Origin: Shewanella algidipiscicola
GTDB lineage: Bacteria; Pseudomonadota; Gammaproteobacteria; Enterobacterales; Shewanellaceae
Length of the DNA stretch: 64,000 nucleotides
Direction: 5' to 3'
Assembly: GCF_003605125.1 (NCBI RefSeq)
Contig: NZ_QPQT01000019.1
Location: 1 to 64,000 of the forward strand
Shown here one piece after another: positions 53,058 through 60,616 of this stretch (the first letter of the stretch is position 1; each line of letters begins with the position of its first letter). The notes under the pieces are model-generated. The model was not told the DNA's origin. It ran no database searches and was given only the letters and a program-made list of their open reading frames with translations. Position numbers and translations under genes: made by a program.

Positions 53058-53447
53058 ATGGATATTGCAGAGGTATCGCGCCTATCTGGATTAGCCCCAT
53101 CGGCACTGAGATATTATGAAAAAATAGGCTTAATTCAGCCAAATGGTCGAAAAGGGCTTAGGCGTCAATACGCCAAAAAAATCATAAACAAGCTGAATCT
53201 CATCTCACTTGCGCGTATGGCGGGATTATCATTAAACGAAATAATGACGATGTTTAATGAGTCTGATGAACTATCCATAGACCGCTATTTACTGGCTCAA
53301 AAAGCATCAGAGATTGATGTTCAAATTAAGCGATTACAAGCAATACGGGACAGCCTTAACCACGTGGCAAGCTGTCCACAATCGGATCACTTACAATGCC
53401 CGTCATTTCAACAACTCATGAAATCCGTTAAGCCTTGTTCGCCTTAG
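53058..53447 (+). CDS. MerR-family transcription regulator
   Basis: About 129 residues from the ATG at 53058. The N-terminal MerR helix-turn-helix is clear ('MDIAEVSRLSGLAPSALRYY'), followed by the wing ('GRKGLRRQYAKKIINKLNLI') and a dimerisation helix. The C-terminal tail has cysteines ('NHVASCPQSDHLQCP' and the final 'KPCSP') that could bind metal or sense redox state, as in SoxR-like and metal-responsive members. Probably controls the divergent DUF2938 gene and itself. Confidence 0.85.
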   Translation: MDIAEVSRLSGLAPSALRYYEKIGLIQPNGRKGLRRQYAKKIINKLNLISLARMAGLSLNEIMTMFNESDELSIDRYLLAQKASEIDVQIKRLQAIRDSLNHVASCPQSDHLQCPSFQQLMKSVKPCSP

Positions 53448-53620
53448 GCCCTAGGGTAAACAGTGTAGCGATTGACTATGATTGCCATAACGAGAATATT
53501 GCTCACACCGTGTCCATCAAATGCCATGACATCTATCTTTAACCGAATGACTTTGTTACATTTGGAGTTACATGTAATGCTAAAGTTTAATTCATGTTTT
53601 TATTCGTTCTAGGAGAAAGT

Positions 53621-54646
53621 GTGGCAAGAGCACTTGTAATATTTATCGTATTGACCCTCTTACCCATATTTTCAGCGAGCGGAAAAGACTTAAGGTTTGC
53701 TGTTGTTCCCAAGTTTTACAGCACTTTTTTTGATCAAAGTGGCAATGGCTGTAAAGAGGCTGCAGCTCAAATAGCGGGGGTGGAATGCATATATCGAGGA
53801 CCAAAAGTCGCCAATGTAAGAATGCAAGATCGCATCATAGAACAGCTGATCGATGAGGGGGTAGACGGTATTGCGGTAGCGGTGACGCAATCAAAATTTC
53901 TCGCAGAAAATAGCCTAAAAAAAGCGAAAAAAGCGGGCATCCCTATTATCACCTATGACTCTGATTTTGATATCTCCCCCCAAAACAACTATCACAGCTT
54001 GCGTTTAGCTTACATAGGAACCGACAATTTTGAATTAGGTAAGGCGCTAGGTGAAGAGTTAAAAAAACTTCGTCCCAATGGTGGAACTCTGGTAATTCAA
54101 ACGGGACGACCAGACTCGCCCAATTTAAATCAGAGAATTATGGGCATACGTTCGGCACTATCGGGCAAAAGCTATGACGCAGCTCCTGGGCTATTACTTA
54201 AAAACGATCGTGGATGGACTGAGGTGCGCGAGCCATTTTCGAATTTTGACCAGCTAACACAGGCCGTTAAACAGATGGAGTCGGTTATGAAAGGTAAGCC
54301 AATAAAAGCCGATTCCTTTATTGCAGTTGGAGGCTGGCCGCAAAATAATGTCGACCTTTATCGCAGCATGATCACCCCCTTCAAAGATAAAATTGATAAC
54401 AAAGAGGTGATCATTATTATGACCGACGCAGCCCCCCGCCAGTTAACCATGTTACAAGAGCAGCTGGCTCATATAAATATTGGTCAAAGCCCCTATGAAA
54501 TGGGACGAAAAGCGATATTGACTCTCCATAAAATTGTCACAAAACAACAATATGACAAAATGATTTACACCCCAATGAGGTTTTGCACCCAGCAAAACTA
54601 TGATACGTGCGCTAAGCTCCAGCCGATGGAAGCTATGGCCAATTAG
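53621..54646 (+). CDS. Orphan periplasmic binding protein (type I, RbsB/TorT-like)
   Basis: About 341 residues. I chose a GTG start at 53621, five bases after AGGAGA, because it opens a clean signal peptide ('ARALVIFIVLTLLPIFSASG'); the ATG at 53594 has no ribosome site. The mature protein has the sugar-binding type I fold ('VDGIAVAVTQSKFL', 'IPIITYDSDFDI', 'YIGTDNFELGKALGEELKKL', 'GGTLVIQTGRPDSPN'). No ABC transporter permease or ATPase gene is nearby, so it may serve a sensor (as TorT does for TorS) or a distant transporter. Confidence 0.82.
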   Translation: MARALVIFIVLTLLPIFSASGKDLRFAVVPKFYSTFFDQSGNGCKEAAAQIAGVECIYRGPKVANVRMQDRIIEQLIDEGVDGIAVAVTQSKFLAENSLKKAKKAGIPIITYDSDFDISPQNNYHSLRLAYIGTDNFELGKALGEELKKLRPNGGTLVIQTGRPDSPNLNQRIMGIRSALSGKSYDAAPGLLLKNDRGWTEVREPFSNFDQLTQAVKQMESVMKGKPIKADSFIAVGGWPQNNVDLYRSMITPFKDKIDNKEVIIIMTDAAPRQLTMLQEQLAHINIGQSPYEMGRKAILTLHKIVTKQQYDKMIYTPMRFCTQQNYDTCAKLQPMEAMAN

Positions 54647-54946
54647 CAGCGTAGCAGGCCACCTACCAATAAGTTTAAATCGACCCCAACAGGTCGCTTT
54701 TTTCATTCTGACCACAGCAAATGGTTAGCTCAAAGCCTTTCTGTTTAGATAACTGGTTTAGGTAGCAGGATAACGCTTACCGAGCTCAAATAATGCGTCG
54801 CAGTCGCAAGACCCAAAGCCACTCGCTATTGACTCGGTTATGCTATTAAGGCGCTAAATGGTGGTTGATTTATCGCTGTTCGCCATAGAGAATAGCGCCT
54901 AGATAAATTAATGCATTCAGCACTATAAAATAGGAGCTCCAACTCG
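54647..54946. other. Intergenic region without recognised gene
   Basis: About 300 bases between the binding protein and the deaminase gene. No coding frame or structured signal recognised. Confidence 0.35.
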
Positions 54947-55402
54947 ATGATGACAAAATGGGCGATACGTTTTTTACAGATGGCCGAGCTCGTAGCATCT
55001 TGGAGTAAAGATCCCTCCACCCAAGTGGGCGCAGTGATCACCGAAAACAATCGCATCGTCTCTTTAGGTTTTAACGGCTACCCCCACGGCATATCTGATA
55101 GCGCCGAAACCGATAACCGCGAGATGAAACTGCTTAAAACCTTGCACGCCGAAGAGAACGCCATTCTCCACGCCAAGCGCGATTTAAGTAGCTGCGAGAT
55201 CTGGGTGACCCACTTCCCCTGCCCTAACTGCGCCGCCAAAATCATCCAAACCGGACTGCGCGCCGTGCATAGCCCACAGCCCAGCGATGACTTTCTGTCG
55301 CGCTGGGGCGACAAAATTAAAGTCAGCCAAGAGATGTTTGAGCAAGCCGGCGTTCAAGTCGATTGGATGCAGGTAGATTCAGCAAACCAGACAGCGATGT
55401 GA
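54947..55402 (+). CDS. Deoxycytidylate deaminase-like protein
   Basis: A 151-residue zinc deaminase of the cytidine/dCMP family. 'SKDPSTQVGAVITENNRIVS' is the typical dCMP deaminase opening, and the zinc and catalytic motifs HAE ('LHAEENAIL') and PCxxC ('FPCPNCAAKII') are intact. It would convert dCMP to dUMP for dTMP synthesis. The next ATG (54950) is equally possible as start. The gene next door (DUF2726) is 111 bases downstream. Confidence 0.9.
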   Translation: MMTKWAIRFLQMAELVASWSKDPSTQVGAVITENNRIVSLGFNGYPHGISDSAETDNREMKLLKTLHAEENAILHAKRDLSSCEIWVTHFPCPNCAAKIIQTGLRAVHSPQPSDDFLSRWGDKIKVSQEMFEQAGVQVDWMQVDSANQTAM

Positions 55403-55513
55403 GATAAAAGTAAAAGTAAGACAAATACGATGTGAGGCAGCGTAAATCGATATCGCGTTTGCACTGGCTCACTTTAGTTGCCAAGCCTGGGACTTAAAGC
55501 ACAAGGAAGTTTT

Positions 55514-56074
55514 ATGACGCTAAGTAACCTATACCCATTAATCATTGCACTGGTCGCGATCTTCCTTCTCCGGTTGCTGAGTCTACTACTCAAGCCTTCA
55601 AAGGATGCCAGCTACCACTACCGCAAACAAAAAGTCTTATTCACTCCAGCAGAACGCTCCTTCCTTGGCATACTCGACCAAGCTGTAGGTGAGCAATATC
55701 GAATACTTGGCAAGGTTCGCATCGCCGATGTGCTTACGCCAGAAAAGGGCATGACCCGCAAACATTGGCAAATTGCTTTTAATAAAATCAGCAGCAAACA
55801 CTTCGACTACGTGCTGTGCGACAAACAAACCCTAGCCGTGGTCGCAGCCATAGAACTCGATGACAAAAGCCACAGGCAAACCAAAACACAACAACGTGAC
55901 CAACTGGTCGAAGACGCCTGCCAAACCGCTGACCTTCCTCTCCTTCGATTCGACGCTAAACGCAGTTATCACATTGAAACGGTTCGCACAGTCATTCGAT
56001 CCCGAATTCAGACAATAAGTCCACAACCCGAAGTAGAAGCGATCCCATTTATAACCGCTAGCCGAGAAAGTTAG
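55514..56074 (+). CDS. DUF2726 domain protein, membrane-anchored
   Basis: About 186 residues from the ATG at 55514 (SD AAGGAAG); the frame extends 12 codons further. One N-terminal membrane helix ('LYPLIIALVAIFLLRLLSLL') is followed by a DUF2726 domain ('FLGILDQAVGEQYRILGKVR', 'DYVLCDKQTLAVVAAIELDD', 'QLVEDACQTADLPLLRFDAK'). The domain belongs to the restriction endonuclease-like superfamily, with D and E-L-D residues in place of a nuclease centre; activity is unproven. It is the last gene before the AT-rich island. Confidence 0.85.
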   Translation: MTLSNLYPLIIALVAIFLLRLLSLLLKPSKDASYHYRKQKVLFTPAERSFLGILDQAVGEQYRILGKVRIADVLTPEKGMTRKHWQIAFNKISSKHFDYVLCDKQTLAVVAAIELDDKSHRQTKTQQRDQLVEDACQTADLPLLRFDAKRSYHIETVRTVIRSRIQTISPQPEVEAIPFITASRES

Positions 56075-56525
56075 TATTCATCAATTGATGCCAACACTTC
56101 GGAGTTGAATTAGGGGGGATTACCGGAGATAGCCTTTAAAAGGCTGACATTTTAGATAACAGGCAAACTCACAAGAAAGAGCAAAGAGAGATAAGCGATA
56201 CAAGCCATTCTTTTTAATGAGTAATCCTTAGCAAAAAATTTGACACAAGTAATGGAATCCACAATAAAATTAGGTTATTGTCGATAAAACAAACGGAATG
56301 CGAGTTGTGTATAGCAACAAGAATCAAGGAAGAAGCATTAGCTCAAGAGTCACACCGCCCAGCGCTTATCAATACAAGCCGCCAGCAAACAACGACTCAA
56401 TGCCCTCCCCTTTAGATCTCGTTAAAACATTTCAAACAACTGGTAGTTGGCAGAGTTTTTCTAGGATTAAAAAGTTTGCCTAACCACATTGATGCACTTG
56501 CTTATCTAGGAACAGAGGCTCTACA
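56075..56525. other. Leader region of the AT-rich accessory island
   Basis: About 450 bases. A frame at 56298-56483 is open for 61 codons from an ATG but has a poor ribosome site and no known relatives; I leave it uncalled. The AT content rises noticeably from about 56160, marking the left edge of the island. The island promoter should lie here. Confidence 0.4.
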
Positions 56526-57227
56526 TTGTCTATAACTTTTGCAAAACTGAATTCACTCAAAATAATCACGCTAACACCTATTTTGGTACTTGCCACATTA
56601 TTATCAGTCTCAGCTTTCGCTAAAGACCTCAACGAAAGTAATAGCGTAACTGAGCCATCACCTAAAGAATCACTTATAACATCTACATATAAAAGCGATA
56701 TTGAGAGTATTCGTATTACTTTAAATGCACAACAAAAGTCAATTCAAAAACTGTCAAATAATTTACCAAGCAATGAGATCGCTAAATTAGTAGACAAAAT
56801 TCAGTCAATTGAATACTCGCTAAATACCATTGCTAATAAAGATGACTACTTCACTTATGCCGATTGGGCAGCTATAGCGATAACGTGCGTGGCAGTTCTA
56901 CTAACCATCGTAGGTTTGGCGCTGGCAGGCTTCGCCTTTTGGGGATATAAAGAAATAAAAGACCTAACAAAGTGCAGTGCTGCAACAGAAGCAAAGTTAG
57001 TAGCAGAAAAAACAACTACAGAGATGATTCACAGTATTGTAAAGAATGAATTGGAAAAACTTATTAATGACGGGAAGTTACGAGAACCTTTGCAAGATGC
57101 AATTGACATTATTTTAAGGAAAGACTCAAATGATCCTGAACAAAAAAGGGCCAAAGAACTACTTGATGAGTTAGACATTGATGAACAGAGTATTGAGCAG
57201 TTAGACATTGATAGAAAGCTTCTTTGA
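56526..57227 (+). CDS. Island gene 1: exported/membrane protein with long helices
   Basis: A 233-residue protein starting at a TTG (56526) with AGAGG eight or so bases upstream. Order: signal-peptide-like N-terminus (residues 1-33, ending 'LLSVSAFAK'), a helical, Gln/Asn/Lys-rich segment (~55-105) with coiled-coil tendency, one strong membrane helix ('AIAITCVAVLLTIVGLALAG', ~116-140), then an acidic-basic helical tail to the end ('DPEQKRAKELLDELDIDEQS'). I recognise no family. It is the first gene of a tight three-gene operon with the IrrE-like protease and the beta-like protein (gaps 19 and 7 bases). It could be the membrane-acting part of a toxin or defence system, by position only. Confidence 0.7.
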   Translation: MSITFAKLNSLKIITLTPILVLATLLSVSAFAKDLNESNSVTEPSPKESLITSTYKSDIESIRITLNAQQKSIQKLSNNLPSNEIAKLVDKIQSIEYSLNTIANKDDYFTYADWAAIAITCVAVLLTIVGLALAGFAFWGYKEIKDLTKCSAATEAKLVAEKTTTEMIHSIVKNELEKLINDGKLREPLQDAIDIILRKDSNDPEQKRAKELLDELDIDEQSIEQLDIDRKLL

Positions 57228-57246
57228 AATTTTAAAGGTAAAGTGC

Positions 57247-57744
57247 ATGACAAACTCAACTGAATGGAAAACACTCACTGAACAACAACAAAAAGTGATT
57301 TCCTCTTATCATACAAGTTCTCCTATCGCTGTAGGAAAATTAGCAAAACACTTTGGTATCGTTGTTAAGAAAGCGACTTTGCATGGAAATTTGGCTGGTG
57401 AAATTAAAGAAGAAAATGGTATTGTCACGATTCGAGTTAATAGCCATGACGTCAAGGCCCGTCAGCGCTACACTATCGCTCATGAAATCGCCCATTTCCT
57501 ACTTCATCGACACTTATTGAAAGATGGTATTCAAGACACTCCGCTATACCGCTCCCACTTATCTAATGAAATAGAACGAGAAGCTGATTCACTAGCTGCT
57601 GACATATTGATGCCTATAGAAATAGTTCGTGACCTGATAGGAAAGTACTCCACAGAAATGAAAGGTGAACAACTATATGAAACAATTGCAGCTAACCTCG
57701 AAGTGTCAAAGACTGCATTAAAAATAAGACTAGGTCTAGAGTGA
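57247..57744 (+). CDS. Island gene 2: ImmA/IrrE-type zinc metallopeptidase
   Basis: A 165-residue cytoplasmic metallopeptidase. The ATG at 57247 follows AAAGGT. The zinc motif HExxH is in 'YTIAHEIAHFLLHRH' (H79, E80, H83), and the downstream acidic ligand region is in 'NEIEREADSLAADILMP', both standard for COG2856. The C-terminal helices ('YETIAANLEVSKTALKIRLG') are also typical. Family members (ImmA, IrrE) cut repressors or anti-sigma-like proteins in response to DNA damage or mobile elements and are often toxin or defence components. No adjacent repressor gene (Xre type) is seen, so its target is unknown; the neighbouring island proteins are candidates. Confidence 0.9.
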   Translation: MTNSTEWKTLTEQQQKVISSYHTSSPIAVGKLAKHFGIVVKKATLHGNLAGEIKEENGIVTIRVNSHDVKARQRYTIAHEIAHFLLHRHLLKDGIQDTPLYRSHLSNEIEREADSLAADILMPIEIVRDLIGKYSTEMKGEQLYETIAANLEVSKTALKIRLGLE

Positions 57745-57751
57745 GGGGCAA

Positions 57752-58873
57752 ATGATAGATAAACACTACAAGTATTCACCAATACTGGCTCTGAGCACTG
57801 CAGAAATGAGCGCTCTTGAACAGCTCCCAAACAAGGATAAGGATCTGTTATTACCGATATTTCCCTTAAAAGGGTGGCTTGGCTCTAAAACCCTTAAAAA
57901 CACAATATCTAGAATAGAAAAATCAATCGGTAACCGCCTATGGATTGCTGATATCGATTACGATTTTGTTTTCAACAATAAAAAATACCTTGCGAATCCA
58001 GACTCTCAAAGGGAAGTATTTAAAGAAGTACATAAATTGCTTGAACCGAAAAACGGATATGAGAATTGGGTTAAATATATTGAAAACCTTAACAACGCAA
58101 TTCCTACACTGCAAACTCATGAATTACAAGAAATAGGCAAACAAATTGCATCCTTATATTCATTAGGTAGAGGGATCGTTGTACGGATAAAAATCAAAAA
58201 AGATAGTACTGAGAAAATAAATACCATAATTAAATCTTTGATGATTAGTCAGTACAATAAAATCTTCATAATCTTAGATTTTGAAGATATCAAACGAAGT
58301 GATGTCCTCCAAAGTCAACAATATGGGTTATTAGTATCCAAACTAAGTTCGCTTTTACCTAGCGCAATATTTTCAACGTCGGCTTCCTCATTTCCTTCTA
58401 GCTTTAGTGGTTCATACAGAGGTGAACTTCCAATTTATGAACGACAATTACATACCGCGGTATGCGAACAATGTGGCGATATTAGAGTAATTTACTCGGA
58501 TCGTGGCAGCGCTAGAGCGAATAAAACGAATGGAGGAGGTGGACTTCCCCCACCAAGAATCGACTACCCTCTAAAGAATGATTGGCGCTATGTTAGAAAA
58601 GAATTTGAAGATTCAGATAACGTTAGTGAAGGAGAAAAGCACGCTCTATACAAGCAAGCAGCTAATGAAATTGTTAATAGTGATTATTGGGATTCATCTC
58701 TACGTGTATGGGGGGTCCAAATGATCGAAAAGACTGTAGAACTCAAAGACAAATACTGTATTACTTCACCAAACAGATCGACTGCAGTTAGAATCAATAT
58801 TCACTTATATCAACAAATACATTACACAAGTGATTTAAGTTTGCTCAATACAGAAGAAGATTGGGAAGACTAA
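57752..58873 (+). CDS. Island gene 3: Beta_protein / sce7725-like protein
   Basis: A 373-residue protein starting seven bases after the protease gene, with GAGGGGC before the ATG. The opening 'YSPILALSTAEMSALEQLPN' and 'LLLPIFPLKGWLGSKTLKNT' match the beta-protein group named after a phage T4 protein and found in prophages and genomic islands next to sce7726-type nucleases. The fold is not established; there is a Cys pair 'CEQCGD' near residue 238, and a TIM-barrel-like alternation of strands and helices earlier ('LWIADIDYDFVF', 'IFIILDFEDIKRSD'). Role unknown, but its repeated company with nucleases suggests defence. It converges on the sce7726-like gene with a 21-base gap. Confidence 0.8.
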   Translation: MIDKHYKYSPILALSTAEMSALEQLPNKDKDLLLPIFPLKGWLGSKTLKNTISRIEKSIGNRLWIADIDYDFVFNNKKYLANPDSQREVFKEVHKLLEPKNGYENWVKYIENLNNAIPTLQTHELQEIGKQIASLYSLGRGIVVRIKIKKDSTEKINTIIKSLMISQYNKIFIILDFEDIKRSDVLQSQQYGLLVSKLSSLLPSAIFSTSASSFPSSFSGSYRGELPIYERQLHTAVCEQCGDIRVIYSDRGSARANKTNGGGGLPPPRIDYPLKNDWRYVRKEFEDSDNVSEGEKHALYKQAANEIVNSDYWDSSLRVWGVQMIEKTVELKDKYCITSPNRSTAVRINIHLYQQIHYTSDLSLLNTEEDWED

Positions 58874-58894
58874 TAAACTAACCATAAGAGTACC

Positions 58895-59590
58895 TTAGCT
58901 TAGAGAGAGTTCAAGTAAGTTTTTATTTAGGTCATCTAAAATATCTGATAGCTCTCTATTCGCTGATTCTTTTCGACTTTGAGACAATATGATCAAATCT
59001 TTGTTCTCAACTCTTCGGTTCTCCACATTGTTGAAAAACAGTCTAACTCCGTCTGAGTAACGACGAAAAAGAGCATCGAAAGCAGCGATTCTTAGCTTGT
59101 TCGTTGGCAAACCTGCAACAACACGTGACAACTCCTGCCTATTTTTCGTCTCACAATGCAAACCAAATAAGTTAGAAAGTTTTACTAAATCAGCAACTCT
59201 CATCAAATCTATGAAAGTCGATTTGTCGGTGATTCTTACCTTTTTACCTCGACGAACAACTTTCAACTCAGCACCATTAAACTCCCACAGTGCGACGGAC
59301 GTTGGTAAAAGCTTAATAGCATTAAATACATGCTTGGTCGCCACGACTACAATTACTTTATCGAATACCTTTAAATATTCTTTAACTTGACCATCCAAAC
59401 GAGTTAGCGAATCAAATTCACTTTTTATTTCAATGCCATACATCTCATTGTTTTTTATAAATGCTAAGTCCACTCGGCGAGAAAAGCCGCCGAAAGTAAA
59501 CTCATTAATAACAAGATCAGCAAAGCCAACTATTTTTTTTTCAACCAAATAGTTTAACACTAGTGATTTGATATCAATCTCTAATCCCAT
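58895..59590 (-). CDS. Island gene 4: sce7726-like PD-(D/E)xK nuclease
   Basis: A 231-residue protein on the opposite strand. The N-terminal ~100 residues show the restriction-like core: E30 in 'VINEFTFG', D41 in 'RRVDLAFI', and E54-x-K56 in 'GIEIKSEFD', with the following 'LDGQVKEYLKVFDKVIVVV' as the next helix and strand. This is the sce7726 family layout. The C-terminal half is helical and charged, without known domains. Together with island gene 3 it forms the common sce7725-sce7726 pair, here convergent instead of in tandem. The likely activity is DNA cleavage, not tested. Confidence 0.82.
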   Translation of the reverse strand: MGLEIDIKSLVLNYLVEKKIVGFADLVINEFTFGGFSRRVDLAFIKNNEMYGIEIKSEFDSLTRLDGQVKEYLKVFDKVIVVVATKHVFNAIKLLPTSVALWEFNGAELKVVRRGKKVRITDKSTFIDLMRVADLVKLSNLFGLHCETKNRQELSRVVAGLPTNKLRIAAFDALFRRYSDGVRLFFNNVENRRVENKDLIILSQSRKESANRELSDILDDLNKNLLELSLS

Positions 59591-59795
59591 AGGGCAAACA
59601 AACTTCTTTTCAAGTAACTTACTCTAGCCGCACTATATCACAAGCCAAAATCAAATGACGTCCCTCCCCACGATAATTGCGTCACTGACGATGATAAGAC
59701 AATGAAGTTTGGGGTTTTAGCCGCGGAGTTGACTCCAGTCAAACTCCTTATTTCGAGCAATGCGAAAATTTCGAACTGAGGCAGTATTATCAAGT
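59591..59795. other. Right edge of the island
   Basis: About 200 bases without a gene, containing the promoter of the minus-strand nuclease gene. Base composition returns to the genome-like level from about 59680. Confidence 0.4.
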
Positions 59796-60260
59796 CTAAG
59801 CAGCAATTAAAGCAATGAGGCCATACTGATGTGCAACCGCATTAGCCACTGCAACTAGTCTCGCCTTTATTCCCTGCTCGATACCAACGCCGCCCCGCGC
59901 CAAATCATCGACGGCAATAAAAGCCGTGGTCGTTAGCTTGCTGCTGTCATACTGGTAGGCATAACCCAATTCGACTCTCCAACGCTTTTCAAGATCGACT
60001 GCTGGGCTTGCTTCACCCTTTTCACTCTCTGCCTGTATGCCCGCTTGTGTATCCGCCTGTGCGCTTGTCAGATGCTCGGCTTTCTCTGCTAGCGATCGAA
60101 CCAAGGTAAAGTTAAAAGACAAGATGAACGCTTCATTACTGTACCAATCCGCTTTTAGCGCCTGAAAATTTAACCACATCTCCAGCTGGGTCAACAAGGG
60201 ATTAAGCGAACTGGAAAATTGGCCGTCGGCCGCTACCGTAATGGGAAATCCTTGCTGCAT
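59796..60260 (-). CDS. Hypothetical protein
   Basis: A 154-residue frame starting with ATG at 60260. It opens 'MQQGFPITVAADGQFSSSLN', has a central Ala/Glu-rich low-complexity segment ('EKAEHLTSAQADTQAG') and ends with 'AVANAVAHQYGLIALIAA'. No signal peptide and no family recognised. The ribosome site is not clear. Moderate composition suggests a real, perhaps lineage-specific, gene. Confidence 0.5.
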   Translation of the reverse strand: MQQGFPITVAADGQFSSSLNPLLTQLEMWLNFQALKADWYSNEAFILSFNFTLVRSLAEKAEHLTSAQADTQAGIQAESEKGEASPAVDLEKRWRVELGYAYQYDSSKLTTTAFIAVDDLARGGVGIEQGIKARLVAVANAVAHQYGLIALIAA

Positions 60261-60510
60261 ATTTATATTTGCCCTTTTACCTTTTTTGCCTTTGTTGTTA
60301 GCGCTAATTTTACTTTTCCAGAGGCGGTTAGCCTTGGGTCACGCTGGCGATAAGCGTCGATTTTGCTGGCTAACCATCCTAGATGCAACCCCGACCAAGC
60401 ATAAGCTGGCAGATTCATTACCGCGCTGCGCTGCTATCAAAAACAGACCCAAAAAGGCAGGGCAGCCATATTTTTGGCTTTTTATGTTCACTAAGCAGCA
60501 TTAAATTAGT
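60261..60510. other. Intergenic region without recognised gene
   Basis: About 250 bases. A plus-strand frame here is the opposite-strand reading of this spacer and has no start signal. Nothing else recognised. Confidence 0.35.
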
Positions 60511-60544
60511 CCATAAAAAACAACCCAGCCTAAGCTGGGTTGTT
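60511..60544 (-). terminator. Intrinsic terminator of the nucleoside transporter gene
   Basis: Read on the minus strand: AACAACCCAGC-TTAG-GCTGGGTTGTT followed by TTTTTATGG, an 11-bp perfect stem with T-run, about 75 bases past the transporter stop. Confidence 0.88.
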
Positions 60545-60616
60545 GTTCGTTGCGACTAACCTGACTGCTGGGCGCTACGTCATAAGGTTAAATAGGGTTT
60601 ACTGCACCTAAGAAGC

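Noticed and set aside
56298..56483. 61-codon frame before the island operon
   Set aside because: Poor ribosome site and no family. It could be a real small island gene, but the sequence alone does not support a call.
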